Below, piece by piece: positions 46,862 through 56,142 of a stretch of DNA of 64,000 nt. The position numbers and the translations under genes were made by a program. The stretch spans positions 762,338 to 826,337 of the forward strand of contig NZ_LMJB01000006.1 of NCBI RefSeq assembly GCF_001429765.1, read 5' to 3'. Numbering within the stretch: the first letter of the stretch is position 1; every line of letters starts with the position of its first letter. The DNA is from Flavobacterium sp. Root901. GTDB taxonomy: Bacteria > Bacteroidota > Bacteroidia > Flavobacteriales > Flavobacteriaceae. Below the pieces are notes generated by a model, which was not told where the DNA came from, did not search any database, and worked only from the letters and a program-made list of their open reading frames with translations.

Positions 46862-48991
46862 ATGAAATCAGAATTACTGCACGCGAAATTGAAGGAAAAT
46901 TTCGGATTTGAAAAATTCAGGCCAAATCAGGAAACTATTATTACGACTATATTATCCGGACAAGATACATTAGCCATTATGCCAACCGGTGGGGGAAAAT
47001 CCATTTGTTTTCAGCTGCCTGCTCTGGTATTGCCGGGAATCACGATTGTAATTTCGCCTTTAATAGCTTTAATGAAAGATCAGGTTGACAGCTTAAAAAC
47101 AAACGGAATCTCTGCCTGCTTTATTAACAGTAGTCAATCTTCTGAAGAACAGCAGTTTTATATAGATAATTTAAAATCAAATACTTTTAAACTGGTTTAT
47201 ATCGCTCCTGAAAGTTTATCTTATCTGGATAATATTTTTAATGAACTGACTATCAGCTTAATTGCTATTGACGAAGCACATTGTATTTCATCATGGGGAC
47301 ATGATTTTAGACCAGCGTATACTAATTTAGGATATTTAAAAAACCGCTTCCCTTCTACTCCAGTCCTTGCACTTACGGCGACGGCAGATAAAGCAACACG
47401 TGCAGATATTACAAAACAGCTAAATTTAAAAAATCCAAAAACTTTTGTAGCTTCTTTTGACAGAAAAAATTTGAGTCTTGAAGTCCGCCCGGCATTAGAT
47501 CGTGTTAAGCAGATAATTGATTTTGTTGACAATAAGCCAAATGAATCCGGAATTATTTATTGTTTAAGCCGAAAAACTACAGAAGAACTTGCTGAAAAAT
47601 TATCTAAAAACGGCATCTCAGCCAAAGCTTATCATGCAGGTTTGGACAATACAACGCGTGCAAAAACGCAGGATGAGTTTATAAACGATGATTGTCAGGT
47701 TGTTTGTGCTACAATTGCATTTGGAATGGGAATTGACAAATCAAACGTCCGCTGGGTCATTCATTACAATCTTCCAAAAAATATTGAAGGATATTATCAG
47801 GAAATTGGCCGTGCAGGACGTGATGGTTTACCGGCCGAAACAGTTTTGTTTGAAAGTTATGCCGATGTAATTCAGCTTCAGAAATTTGCTTCGGAAGGAT
47901 TAAATTCTGACGTACAACTGGCAAAATTAGAAAGAATGAAACAATATGCTGATGCCGTAAGCTGCAGGCGAAAAATTCTGCTTTCTTATTTTGGAGAGCT
48001 CGTTAAAGAAAATTGCGGTAATTGTGATATTTGCAAAAATCCACCCACTTTTTTTGATGGTACAATCCTCGCACAAAAAGCGCTTTCAGCCATAACGAGA
48101 TTGCAGGAATCTGAACCTTTGGCTGTAATTGTTGATTTTTTAAGAGGTTCGAGAAATGCTTATATCTACGAAAAAAATTATCAGGAGTTAAAAACGTATG
48201 GAATCGGTGCTGATATTTCCTGGTATGACTGGAATCAATACCTGATTCAGTTAATTAATTTGGGATATTGTGAAATTGCATTTCATCAGCATAATAAAAT
48301 TTTATTAACACCTTTTGCTAAAAAAGTACTGTTTGAAGGTGAAAAAGTAAAACTGACAACAGTTGTTAAAAAAGTAATTGATAAAAATGAAATAAAACAA
48401 GAAAAAGCAAAAGCAGCAGCCAAAAATTCTCTATTTGAAACTTTAAAAAAATTACGCTATGAAATTGCCAGGGAAGAAGAAGTTCCGGCTTATGTAATTT
48501 TTAGTGATGCAGCTCTAAGGCAGATGGAAATATTGAGACCAATGAGTGATGAGGAATTTCTTGCTGTAGAAGGTGTTGGAAAAGCTAAACTTGAAAAATA
48601 CGGAACAGATTTTATAAATGCCATTATTGAATTTGAGCGAAATAAATCTGTAGTTAAAAAGGAGAAAAAAGAAAGCACGTATGCCAAAACGTTAGCATTA
48701 TTCCAAAACGGACTTTCTATTGAAGAAATTGCAGGAAAAAGAAATTTAGGAGAAACTACAATTATTTCTCATTTGGCAAAATTGTATGTCGATGGTCACG
48801 ATTTAGATTTAAGTCAGTTTGTTTCTCAGGCTGAGATTGCCCAAATAGAAAAAGCTCAAATTGAACTGGAAAATCCAAATGCTCTAAAACCATATTTTGA
48901 TTATTTTGAAGAAAAAATGTCTTACGACAAAATTCGCTTTGGTTTAGCAGCTATTGAAAGAAAATACAACAAGTCTGTTTTATCCTCTTAA
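46862..48991 (+). CDS. recQ: ATP-dependent DNA helicase RecQ
   Basis: 709 aa. It has the complete RecQ core: FRPNQETIITTILSGQDT, Walker A MPTGGGKS (40-47), DEAH with IDEAHCISSWGHDFRPAY, ARGD-like motif IGRAGRDG, and the zinc site with CRRKILLSYFGELVKENCGNCDIC. A winged-helix RQC domain follows, then an HRDC domain (EVPAYVIFSDAALRQMEILRP ... EEFLAVEGVGKAKLEKYG). The C-terminal end has an extra helix-turn-helix-like region (NGLSIEEIAGKRNLGETTIISHLAKLYVDG). It unwinds DNA 3' to 5' in recombination and repair. Identification is firm. Confidence 0.94.
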   Translation: MKSELLHAKLKENFGFEKFRPNQETIITTILSGQDTLAIMPTGGGKSICFQLPALVLPGITIVISPLIALMKDQVDSLKTNGISACFINSSQSSEEQQFYIDNLKSNTFKLVYIAPESLSYLDNIFNELTISLIAIDEAHCISSWGHDFRPAYTNLGYLKNRFPSTPVLALTATADKATRADITKQLNLKNPKTFVASFDRKNLSLEVRPALDRVKQIIDFVDNKPNESGIIYCLSRKTTEELAEKLSKNGISAKAYHAGLDNTTRAKTQDEFINDDCQVVCATIAFGMGIDKSNVRWVIHYNLPKNIEGYYQEIGRAGRDGLPAETVLFESYADVIQLQKFASEGLNSDVQLAKLERMKQYADAVSCRRKILLSYFGELVKENCGNCDICKNPPTFFDGTILAQKALSAITRLQESEPLAVIVDFLRGSRNAYIYEKNYQELKTYGIGADISWYDWNQYLIQLINLGYCEIAFHQHNKILLTPFAKKVLFEGEKVKLTTVVKKVIDKNEIKQEKAKAAAKNSLFETLKKLRYEIAREEEVPAYVIFSDAALRQMEILRPMSDEEFLAVEGVGKAKLEKYGTDFINAIIEFERNKSVVKKEKKESTYAKTLALFQNGLSIEEIAGKRNLGETTIISHLAKLYVDGHDLDLSQFVSQAEIAQIEKAQIELENPNALKPYFDYFEEKMSYDKIRFGLAAIERKYNKSVLSS

Positions 48992-49007
48992 AAAGGTTAC
49001 AGAAAAT

Positions 49008-49042
49008 AAAAATCCTGTGAAATAAATTTTCACAGGATTTTT
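49008..49042. terminator. bidirectional terminator between recQ and DinB genes
   Basis: AAAAATCCTGTGAAA (49008-49022) / TTTCACAGGATTTTT (49028-49042), a perfect 15-bp stem with a 5-nt loop and T-runs on both sides. Confidence 0.88.
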
Positions 49043-49059
49043 TTATAAATTTTCAAACT

Positions 49060-49575
49060 TTATAAATACCTCTCTTCAAAAACCTGTTGATGATGTTTTT
49101 GATGTCCAATTATAACAAAACCTAAAGCACGGGCAGAAATTTGATTATTAGAAGCTGTCCCAATACTTTTAAGCTGTTCATCTGATAAGCTTTTGTAAAA
49201 TAATAAAGTAGAATGTCTTAATGCCGAAAATTCAGTTAGTAAATCCTGAATACTTCTGCTTCCCGCATTTGTATTTGCTGCATAATCATTTTCTTCAAAA
49301 CCGGGTAATGGTGTTTTGTCAAATCTTGAAAATCTCAAAGCGCGATAAGCAAAAATACGTTCAGAATCTATTAGATGCTGAATAATATCTTTAATTGTCC
49401 ACTTTCCTTCTGCATAACGATAATCAAATTTATCCATGGGAATATCCTGAACAAACCGAATAAATTCGTGCAGAGAAATTTCTAATTCTTCAATCAATTT
49501 TCCGTCTCCTGCTTTTTTGATATAAGTACCAAAATGGCCGGAATATTCATTTTCTAATAACTGGCTTGCAATCAT
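49060..49575 (-). CDS. DinB family protein
   Basis: 171 aa. The pattern EISLHEFIRFVQDIPMDKFDYRYAEGKWTIKDIIQHLIDSERIFAYRALRFSR, then ALGFVIIGHQKHHQQVFEERYL, fits the DinB/YfiT-like four-helix bundle. The His residues in IIQHLIDSE and GHQKHHQ are the three metal ligands. Members are probable metal-dependent hydrolases or thiol transferases; the actual substrate is not known. The gene is 32 nt downstream of ppc on the same strand. Confidence 0.88.
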   Translation of the reverse strand: MIASQLLENEYSGHFGTYIKKAGDGKLIEELEISLHEFIRFVQDIPMDKFDYRYAEGKWTIKDIIQHLIDSERIFAYRALRFSRFDKTPLPGFEENDYAANTNAGSRSIQDLLTEFSALRHSTLLFYKSLSDEQLKSIGTASNNQISARALGFVIIGHQKHHQQVFEERYL

Positions 49576-49607
49576 TTTTTTATACTTTTAAGTTTTATAG
49601 ATCAGGT

Positions 49608-52193
49608 TTAAGCTGAGTTTCTACTTGCATTTGTATTTCCAAAAAGAGATCTTGTTACGATTTTTTCATAAACTTTAATAAGATCCTCGTTATTAGAATT
49701 TTCTTTGTTCAACTCATTTATTTTTAACAATGCATATTGTTGTATGGTCAACAAAGGCAGTACAATACGCTCTCTTATTTGAATAGATGCTATACCATCA
49801 GGATAATTTTCCATTAAGGTTTGATGACCTGCAATTTTTAACAAAAGACGTTTTGTTTCAGAAAATTCGTTGTAGATAATCTGCCAAAATTCTCCAAACT
49901 CAGGATCTTTACTCATATATGCTGTTAATGGTAAAAATGATTTCGCCAATGACATCATACTGTTCTCCAATAATGTTTTAAAGAATAAAGAATTATGATA
50001 CAGATCCTGTACTCTATCCCACTGACCGCTTTCTTCAAAATGTTTTAAAGCTGTTCCTACTCCAAAAAATCCTGGTACGTTTTGTTTTAGCTGGCTCCAT
50101 GAACCCACAAACGGAATTGCTCTTAAATCTGCAAAATCTAATGATTCAGATTTGCTTCTCTTAGAAGGACGGCTTCCAATGTTAGTTTTTGAATAATATT
50201 TCAGCGTACTCATCTTTTCCAGATAAGGAATAAATTTCGGGTGATTTTTAAAACTCAGATATTTTTCATACCCAAGATCGGCTAACTGATTCAAAATTTG
50301 GGTTTCTTCTTCAGTTAACTCATTTTTATCTTTTGCAAAAACCTGATTTGTAACTCCCGCACTTAATAAGTTTTCGATATTGTAACGACAAGAATCCAAA
50401 GTCCCAAAATTAGAACTAATGGTCTGACCCTGAACTGTTATCTGAATCTCTTTGTTTTCGATTTTCGGACCTAAAGAAGCGTAGAATTTATGTGTTTTTC
50501 CACCGCCGCGCGCAGGAGGTCCGCCGCGTCCGTCAAAGAAAATAGCTTTAATTCCGTACTTTCTTGAAATTTCTGTTAATGAAATTTTTGCCTGATAAAT
50601 ACTCCAGTTAGCCATTAAATAACCACCGTCTTTTGTACCATCAGAGAAACCAAGCATGATAGTCTGCTCATTTCCTCTTGATTGCAAATGCTTGGCATAT
50701 TCAGGATTTGTATACAATTGCTCCATAATTTGATGAGCATTTTGCAAATCGTCAACTGATTCAAAAAGCGGAATAATATCAACCGTCGGATCTTCCCAAT
50801 TATTTAAACGAATCATGGCAAAAGTTTCCATCACATTCAATGCGCTTTCATTATTGCTGATAATATAACGATTAGCACCTTCTTCACCGTTATTTTTCTG
50901 GATAGTTTTAATTGCCTGAATCGATTCTAAAGTCAACCTTGTGATTTCATTTTCAAAATCAGCAGGATTTAAATTTCCTTTTATTTTAGATAAAACATCT
51001 ATTTTTTGATCTTCCGTCAGTTCAAAATAATTTTTTGGAAAAATATCAGAACCAGAATTCAGATAATAATTTACCACATCTTTAAATACGGCATTGTGAA
51101 TTTTACTATTCTGACGAATATCTAAAGTAGCAAAATGAAATCCGAATAAATTAATTTTTACTAAAAGAGCTTCTAACTCGTCAAGGTATAAAGATTGATG
51201 TTTTTCAATAATAATAGTCCTGATGGTATTCAGCTGTTCTAATAATTCATCTAAAGTGATGAAAATTTCACCTTTAGAATAAAAAACAGAACGGTAAAGT
51301 TTATGTTCAAGATCGGATACCAAAGTATCTACGCCTGAGAAAGTTAGCTTTCTTTTTAAATTCCTCATTTCAACATAATAACACTTCAGAATTGAAGTTC
51401 GTAAACGATCTGCAACTTTAAGTGTAATTTCAGTTGTTACAAACGGATTCCCATCGCGGTCACCGCCAGGCCAGAAACCAAGTTTGATTAATTGATTCTG
51501 AATTTGATTTCCGTTATTAATGTTTTTTTGAAGATAATGCACAATTTCTCCTGCAGTAGCATAAAATACATTTTCAAGATACCATATTAAACTTACGGCT
51601 TCATCGTAAGGATTTGGTTTTTCATGCTGAATAAAAGGAGTTTTTCCAAGCTGAGCCAGTAATTGTTTGATCTGTAATAAATCATTTTGACGAATTGCTT
51701 CTGTCAAATCGTTTATAATTCCTAAAACCGGCCCCGGATAAAATTGTGTTGGATGCGCAGTTAAAACGGTACGAACATTGAAATTTTCTAAGAAATTAAC
51801 CAGTTCGTCATCTTTTTCTTTGGCATCAGATTTCTCTTTAATATCTCTTAAAGATCCTCTTCCTTCCATATTATTAACTTCAGGAAAAGCAGCATCTTCA
51901 ATAGCGTCAAATAATACAATTTGGCGTTCTATATATTGAATAAATCGAAACATAAGATCAATTTTTTCTGTTTCGGATGCATTGTTTAGGAATTTATTCG
52001 AAAAAAAATCAAAAATTTCTTTTGGAGTTTCCTGTTTTTTAAATCCCGTTTCGCAGGTTTCGGTAAATAATGGAAGTAAAACTCCCGTATTATCAATCGA
52101 ATCGAATGGTAATGTTATGAAAACACTATTGTAAATGTGATATTTAGAGAGAACATCTTTGTTGAAACGCTCTATTTTGGGCAACGTGTACAT
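49608..52193 (-). CDS. ppc: phosphoenolpyruvate carboxylase
   Basis: 861 aa. It adds CO2 to PEP to give oxaloacetate. The active-site regions are TAHPTQFYPGPVLG (His), LGFWPGGDRDGNPFVT, the mobile loop FFDGRGGPPARGGGKTHKFY, and RAIPFVGSWSQLKQNVPGFFGVG. The C-terminus is RNSA rather than the common QNTG end, a variant I would expect in this lineage but have not checked. The length is usual for bacteroidetal PEPC. It shares the minus strand with the DinB gene downstream and is preceded by a terminator and the Lrp gene. Confidence 0.93.
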   Translation of the reverse strand: MYTLPKIERFNKDVLSKYHIYNSVFITLPFDSIDNTGVLLPLFTETCETGFKKQETPKEIFDFFSNKFLNNASETEKIDLMFRFIQYIERQIVLFDAIEDAAFPEVNNMEGRGSLRDIKEKSDAKEKDDELVNFLENFNVRTVLTAHPTQFYPGPVLGIINDLTEAIRQNDLLQIKQLLAQLGKTPFIQHEKPNPYDEAVSLIWYLENVFYATAGEIVHYLQKNINNGNQIQNQLIKLGFWPGGDRDGNPFVTTEITLKVADRLRTSILKCYYVEMRNLKRKLTFSGVDTLVSDLEHKLYRSVFYSKGEIFITLDELLEQLNTIRTIIIEKHQSLYLDELEALLVKINLFGFHFATLDIRQNSKIHNAVFKDVVNYYLNSGSDIFPKNYFELTEDQKIDVLSKIKGNLNPADFENEITRLTLESIQAIKTIQKNNGEEGANRYIISNNESALNVMETFAMIRLNNWEDPTVDIIPLFESVDDLQNAHQIMEQLYTNPEYAKHLQSRGNEQTIMLGFSDGTKDGGYLMANWSIYQAKISLTEISRKYGIKAIFFDGRGGPPARGGGKTHKFYASLGPKIENKEIQITVQGQTISSNFGTLDSCRYNIENLLSAGVTNQVFAKDKNELTEEETQILNQLADLGYEKYLSFKNHPKFIPYLEKMSTLKYYSKTNIGSRPSKRSKSESLDFADLRAIPFVGSWSQLKQNVPGFFGVGTALKHFEESGQWDRVQDLYHNSLFFKTLLENSMMSLAKSFLPLTAYMSKDPEFGEFWQIIYNEFSETKRLLLKIAGHQTLMENYPDGIASIQIRERIVLPLLTIQQYALLKINELNKENSNNEDLIKVYEKIVTRSLFGNTNASRNSA

Positions 52194-52233
52194 AAATTCT
52201 TTTATAGTTGGTTGGTTAATTGGTCATAAAAAA

Positions 52234-52255
52234 ACCCCAAGAATAAACTTGAGGT
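52234..52255 (-). terminator. terminator downstream of the Lrp gene
   Basis: ACCCCAAG (52234-52241) / CTTGAGGT (52248-52255, one G-T pair). On the minus strand it is followed by seven T. Confidence 0.75.
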
Positions 52256-52285
52256 ATATTTTAATATAGCATTCAAGAGAAATTC

Positions 52286-52765
52286 TTACATATTTTTGAA
52301 AATAGTATGCATCAAACGCTTCTTATCGTTAATACTTTCCTCTAATGAAATCATAGTTTCGGTTCTGTAAACACCATCGATATCATCAATCATAAAGATA
52401 ACTTCTTTTGCATGTTTAGTATCTTTTGCTCTGATTTTGCAAAAAATATTAAATTTTCCTGTCGTTACAGAAGCTACTGTTACGAATGGAATTTGATTGA
52501 TACGTTCTAATACAAATTTAGTTTGTGATGTATTATTAAGAAATACTCCCACATAAGCAATAAATGAATAACCTAATTTATCGTAATCTAAGGCTAACGA
52601 AGACCCCATGATGATACCGGCATCCTCCATCTTTTTTACTCTAACATGTACTGTACCAGCAGAAATCAATAGTTTTTTTGCAATGTCAGTAAACGGAACT
52701 CTCGTATTGTCTATTAACATATCTAAAATCTGGTGATCTACTTCATCTAAACGAAATTTACTCAT
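52286..52765 (-). CDS. Lrp/AsnC family transcriptional regulator
   Basis: 159 aa. The N-terminal HTH (LDEVDHQILDMLIDNTRVPFTDIAKKLLISAGTVHVRVKKMEDAGII, about 4-52) and the C-terminal RAM domain (KLGYSFIAYVGVFLNN ... VASVTTGKFNIFCKIRAKDTKHAKEVIFMIDDIDGVYRTETMISL) are normal. It should form octamers and respond to an amino acid. It lies between ppc and the M14 gene and could control amino-acid or nitrogen functions; no target site is obvious. Confidence 0.9.
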   Translation of the reverse strand: MSKFRLDEVDHQILDMLIDNTRVPFTDIAKKLLISAGTVHVRVKKMEDAGIIMGSSLALDYDKLGYSFIAYVGVFLNNTSQTKFVLERINQIPFVTVASVTTGKFNIFCKIRAKDTKHAKEVIFMIDDIDGVYRTETMISLEESINDKKRLMHTIFKNM

Positions 52766-52842
52766 AATTCTTTAATTAATATTACTAATTGCTATTACAA
52801 AGTATAAAAATATATATAAAAAACAACAAATTCACATAAAAA

Positions 52843-53997
52843 TTAACTTTTTATCAACCCGTTAACAAATTTAATATTTTTATCTAAATAAAAATCTGCT
52901 TTTTGGTTCATTTTCGGAATATTAAGATAATCATCAGAATAAACAGCACCTTCTCCGTCATATTCAAAATGACCAAAATAATTTTCCAATTCGCCTGCTT
53001 CTACTATATAAGCATTAAAATGAATCTTATTTTCAATCAATTCTTCTTTGTATTGTGCGACAAAATTCGTAATAATTTCGATACCATCATAATTTATTTT
53101 GATATTTTTATACATAAAATCATAAAAAACCACTTTATTTTGTGAAATATTCAAATAATCAGAATTTCTATTGTCAACTAAATCGTTTTCGTTTATGAGT
53201 TTAAAGGCCGAAATTAGTGAGAAAAATATGTATTTTCGTGTAATCTCCCTCTCGTAATCATTAGGAAAATGTCCTGCTTCAAAGAGTATAGTTGGTACTC
53301 CCAAAAACTGAAAAGTATCTCCTATGCAGTTTATATTGAATGAATCATCAAATCGGCCTACCTGACCCGGAATATATTTTTGCAATTCATCGTTAATTCC
53401 GGCAATTAAATTGATCGCTTTCTGTCTGTTTTCATTTATTTCTCTCTCTTCATTATAGGAAGGAGCCAGAAAAGAAACCGTTGCAGGCTTTCCCGTATCG
53501 CCGGCACCAAAAATTGTGCGCTGATCGTGAAGATTAAAGCAAAAATGAGGTTTAAAACTGTCAAAAACTGCTCTTAATACTTTACTTTCCGGCTGTGTCA
53601 GGTTCTGAGAATCTCTGTTCAGGTCAATTTTGACGGCATTTTCTCGTGTATAAAGTCTGGCACCATCAGGATTTAGAATTGGTATCATATAAAAGGTAAA
53701 AGCATTAAGCATTTCCTTTGCAAAATCTGATTGGCTGTTTAATACATTTATAAAATCAAAAAGGGCTTTTGTAGTCGTACTTTCATTTCCGTGCATTTGA
53801 GACCATAAATATATACGGGTATTACCTGTCCCAATTTGGTAAATATAGATAGGTTCTCCCAAAACAGATTCTCCAATAATCTGAACCTGACCATTGGTAT
53901 TTATTTTGTCTAATAAAGGCTTAATATGATCTAAAGTCAAATAACGGCCTTCTATTGAATGCTCTTTGTATTGGTTAAATAATTCTTCTAAATTCAT
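52843..53997 (-). CDS. M14 family zinc carboxypeptidase
   Basis: 384 aa. The zinc site is MHGNEST (His and Glu, about 70-76) with the later His in CFNLHDQRT, and the catalytic Glu in LFEAGHFPNDYER. There is no signal peptide, so this copy is likely cytosolic, trimming peptides. It is divergent from the HTH regulator gene at 54310, with a 312-nt region that contains five TTTAC-N4-GTAAA-type sites; two lie just upstream of its start (54011-54050), so it is probably controlled by that regulator. Confidence 0.88.
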   Translation of the reverse strand: MNLEELFNQYKEHSIEGRYLTLDHIKPLLDKINTNGQVQIIGESVLGEPIYIYQIGTGNTRIYLWSQMHGNESTTTKALFDFINVLNSQSDFAKEMLNAFTFYMIPILNPDGARLYTRENAVKIDLNRDSQNLTQPESKVLRAVFDSFKPHFCFNLHDQRTIFGAGDTGKPATVSFLAPSYNEEREINENRQKAINLIAGINDELQKYIPGQVGRFDDSFNINCIGDTFQFLGVPTILFEAGHFPNDYEREITRKYIFFSLISAFKLINENDLVDNRNSDYLNISQNKVVFYDFMYKNIKINYDGIEIITNFVAQYKEELIENKIHFNAYIVEAGELENYFGHFEYDGEGAVYSDDYLNIPKMNQKADFYLDKNIKFVNGLIKS

Positions 53998-54010
53998 TGT
54001 GTTTTGATTA

Positions 54011-54050
54011 GTTTACAAAAGTAAACATCTTTATTTTTACAATTGTAAAC
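54011..54050 (-). promoter_or_regulatory. two operators before the M14 carboxypeptidase gene
   Basis: GTTTACaaaaGTAAAC (54011-54026, perfect) and TTTTACaattGTAAAC (54035-54050) lie 14 and 38 nt before the start at 53997. A half site with GTAAAC follows at 54068-54083. The repeated word TTTAC-N4-GTAAA also appears at the regulator gene's start. Confidence 0.7.
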
Positions 54051-54267
54051 TTTAAAAATAGTCCGTAATTGATAATTGTAAACACGATTTTGGATAGTTT
54101 TTTAGTTTTTAACTTAAATCTGATTAACATCTGTAATTACTTTATATGTATAAATATAAATATCATATTTTCAAGTATTTAAATCGTGTTATATAAAGCA
54201 TTAATCTTACAATTAAACGGATATATAAGTTATAAATCCTCTCAAAATTGCTTTATTGATACTTTTT

Positions 54268-54318
54268 AATTACATTTGTAAACAGGTCTGATTTAAATTA
54301 AAATTTACAATGGTAAAC
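54268..54318 (+). promoter_or_regulatory. promoter and operators of the HTH regulator
   Basis: The -7 element TACATTTG (54271-54278) sits inside an operator-like AATTACatttGTAAAC (54268-54283). Another operator ATTTACaatgGTAAAC (54303-54318) covers the start codon at 54310. A regulator bound at the first would block the promoter and at the second would block elongation or translation; autorepression is inferred. Confidence 0.7.
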
Positions 54319-54765
54319 ATAGATGATTTTGTAAAAAGGTTAGAAATAATACTCGATTATTATGGATTAAATGCTTCTTCTTTTGCAGATAAAATTGGTG
54401 TGCAGCGCTCGAGTATGTCCCACTTACTTTCCGGAAGAAACAAACCAAGTCTTGATTTTGTCATGAAAATTTTAGATGTATTTCCGGAAGTTGATTTATA
54501 CTGGATTTTAATTGGTAAAGGAAATTTTCCTAAATCAGAAAACGAAGACACATCTAAATTTCAAAATCTAAACGCTCCTGCTCCATCTAATGAAAATTAT
54601 TCTGAAGAAAATTTATTTTCTAAATTAAATATTGAGGAAGAAGAAAAATCAATCAGCAAAAATTTATCAGAAAATAAAAAGCCAAATTTGAGTGTTGAAA
54701 ATGACGAAATCGATAAAATTGTATTTTTCTATAAAAATGGAACTTTTAAACTCTATATCCCGTGA
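54310..54765 (+). CDS. HTH (Cro/CI) family transcriptional regulator
   Basis: 151 aa. The N-terminal HTH_XRE-like domain (about 5-65) reads VKRLEIILDYYGLNASSFADKIGVQRSSMSHLLSGRNKPSLDFVMKILDVFP, with the recognition helix RSSMSHLLSG. A Ser/Asn/Glu-rich linker follows, and the C-terminus IDKIVFFYKNGTFKLYIP is a conserved tail of this flavobacterial family. It likely binds the TTTAC-N4-GTAAA sites, five of which lie in its own promoter region and before the divergent carboxypeptidase gene. No toxin gene is adjacent, so it is not an antitoxin by context. Confidence 0.86.
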   Translation: MVNIDDFVKRLEIILDYYGLNASSFADKIGVQRSSMSHLLSGRNKPSLDFVMKILDVFPEVDLYWILIGKGNFPKSENEDTSKFQNLNAPAPSNENYSEENLFSKLNIEEEEKSISKNLSENKKPNLSVENDEIDKIVFFYKNGTFKLYIP

Positions 54766-54848
54766 TTCAAAATTTTCGCATATTTGAGAATTAGTACAGA
54801 AAATTTTCAAATAGGCGATTCTCACGCATTTGAAAAAATATTAAAAAA

Positions 54849-55400
54849 TTAGATCTGAATTCCGTTTTCGGGAATTTTTCCTAAAACACCTTTATAATGC
54901 TGTTTTAAAATTTCCCAATCGGCTTCGTAATTTCCTGTCGGGAAAAATGGTTTTCCTAAATTAACTTCCTTCTTTCCCCAGTCAAAAGCCACAGGAACAA
55001 TTGGCACATTTGCTTTAAGCGCAATATAATAAAATCCGCTTTTAATTTCGGTTACGCCTTTTCTTGTTCCTTCCGGTGCAACGGCTAAACGAAAAACTTC
55101 TTTACGATCAAAAATAGCTGCGATAGAATCTACCTTATTTAATCCGCCGGAGCGGTCAATTGGCTCGCCTCCCACATTTTTAAAATAATATCCAAACGGG
55201 AATTTAAACAACTCTTTTTTCCCAACCCAATTCATTTGGAGACCCGAAATACCGCGAGTTAATAATCCGATATAAAAATCATGATTACTGGTATGCGGCA
55301 TTACCATTAATATACATTTTTTCACTTCGGCATTTTCCAATCCCACTATTTTCCAGCCCATTAGCCTAAAAAAGATGAATTTGTACAATATTTTCTTCAT
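54849..55400 (-). CDS. 1-acyl-sn-glycerol-3-phosphate acyltransferase-like protein
   Basis: 183 aa. It has the LPLAT signature H-x4-D (MPHTSNHDFYIGLL) and the second motif region AVAPEGTRKG, typical of the PlsC superfamily. The segment between carries PFGYYFKNVGGEPIDR. It should add fatty acyl chains to lysophospholipids or lipid A-like acceptors at the inner membrane. The protein is short but complete for this subfamily. Its gene is on the minus strand, divergent from the spermidine-synthase-like gene. Confidence 0.83.
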   Translation of the reverse strand: MKKILYKFIFFRLMGWKIVGLENAEVKKCILMVMPHTSNHDFYIGLLTRGISGLQMNWVGKKELFKFPFGYYFKNVGGEPIDRSGGLNKVDSIAAIFDRKEVFRLAVAPEGTRKGVTEIKSGFYYIALKANVPIVPVAFDWGKKEVNLGKPFFPTGNYEADWEILKQHYKGVLGKIPENGIQI

Positions 55401-55441
55401 TAAAATTTAATATTTCTTGCAAAATAAAAGATTTAAAATGG

Positions 55442-55449
55442 TATTTTTG
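55442..55449 (+). promoter_or_regulatory. -7 element TATTTTTG
   Basis: TATTTTTG fits TAnnTTTG, 17 nt before the start codon of the spermidine-synthase-like gene at 55467. Confidence 0.5.
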
Positions 55450-55466
55450 AGTAAAAGCACTACAAA

Positions 55467-56132
55467 ATGATTCAAAAGTTGTTCAGTTATCTTTATCCAA
55501 TTAAAATCTATAAAAAAAAATCTGCCAGAAGCAAAATAATCGAAGTGACGTGGGCAAATGGAGAGTTGGTTTTAGATTCTGAAAATACAAATTATTCATA
55601 CGGAAGTTTACAGCGTATATTAAGGTATGGCCTGCGAAATATTGGATATGACAAAGTGCTTAAAATGGATCATATTCTGGTTTTGGGAGTTGCCGGCGGA
55701 AGCGTTATAAAAACTCTGGTTGACGAAATTGAATATAAAGGTAAAATTACCGGTGTTGAAATTGATCCGGATATGATTGAAATTGCCAATCAATATTTTA
55801 ACTTAAATAAAATTAAACAGCTTAAAATTGTTACAGATGATGCATTTGAATTTGTTTTAAAAACAAAAGACAAATACGACCTGATTATTATTGATATTTT
55901 TGAAGATACCAATATGCCAAACTTTTTGTTTGAGAAATTTTTCAGCGAACGAGTTTGTTTTCTTCTAAAAGATCGTGGCTTTATTCTTTTTAATACCATG
56001 ATTCTGGATGAAGCCCACAATGTCAGAAACCGAAAATATATTACCGAAATAAATTCGAAATTATATACTTCAAAAATGCTTCCTCGTATAGAAGTCCATA
56101 ATGAGTTAATAATAATCGAAAAAGTAGCCTAA
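55467..56132 (+). CDS. spermidine synthase-like methyltransferase-fold protein
   Basis: 221 aa. The Rossmann core is clear: HILVLGVAGGSVIKTLV (motif I), ITGVEIDPDMIEIANQYFNLN (motif II), KIVTDDAFEFVLKTKDKYDLIIIDIFED (motif III), then the helical lid. Full spermidine synthases are about 280 aa; this lacks the N-terminal beta-domain, like many short homologues whose reaction is unknown. The arginine decarboxylase and DHS-like genes are 10 kb away, so a polyamine link is not shown by position. It is followed 10 nt later by the M23 peptidase gene. Confidence 0.82.
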   Translation: MIQKLFSYLYPIKIYKKKSARSKIIEVTWANGELVLDSENTNYSYGSLQRILRYGLRNIGYDKVLKMDHILVLGVAGGSVIKTLVDEIEYKGKITGVEIDPDMIEIANQYFNLNKIKQLKIVTDDAFEFVLKTKDKYDLIIIDIFEDTNMPNFLFEKFFSERVCFLLKDRGFILFNTMILDEAHNVRNRKYITEINSKLYTSKMLPRIEVHNELIIIEKVA

Positions 56133-56142
56133 ATTATAATTT

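Noticed and set aside
54310..54765. HTH gene as antitoxin of a toxin-antitoxin pair
   Set aside because: No short toxin-like gene is adjacent; the divergent partner is a metallo-carboxypeptidase of normal size.
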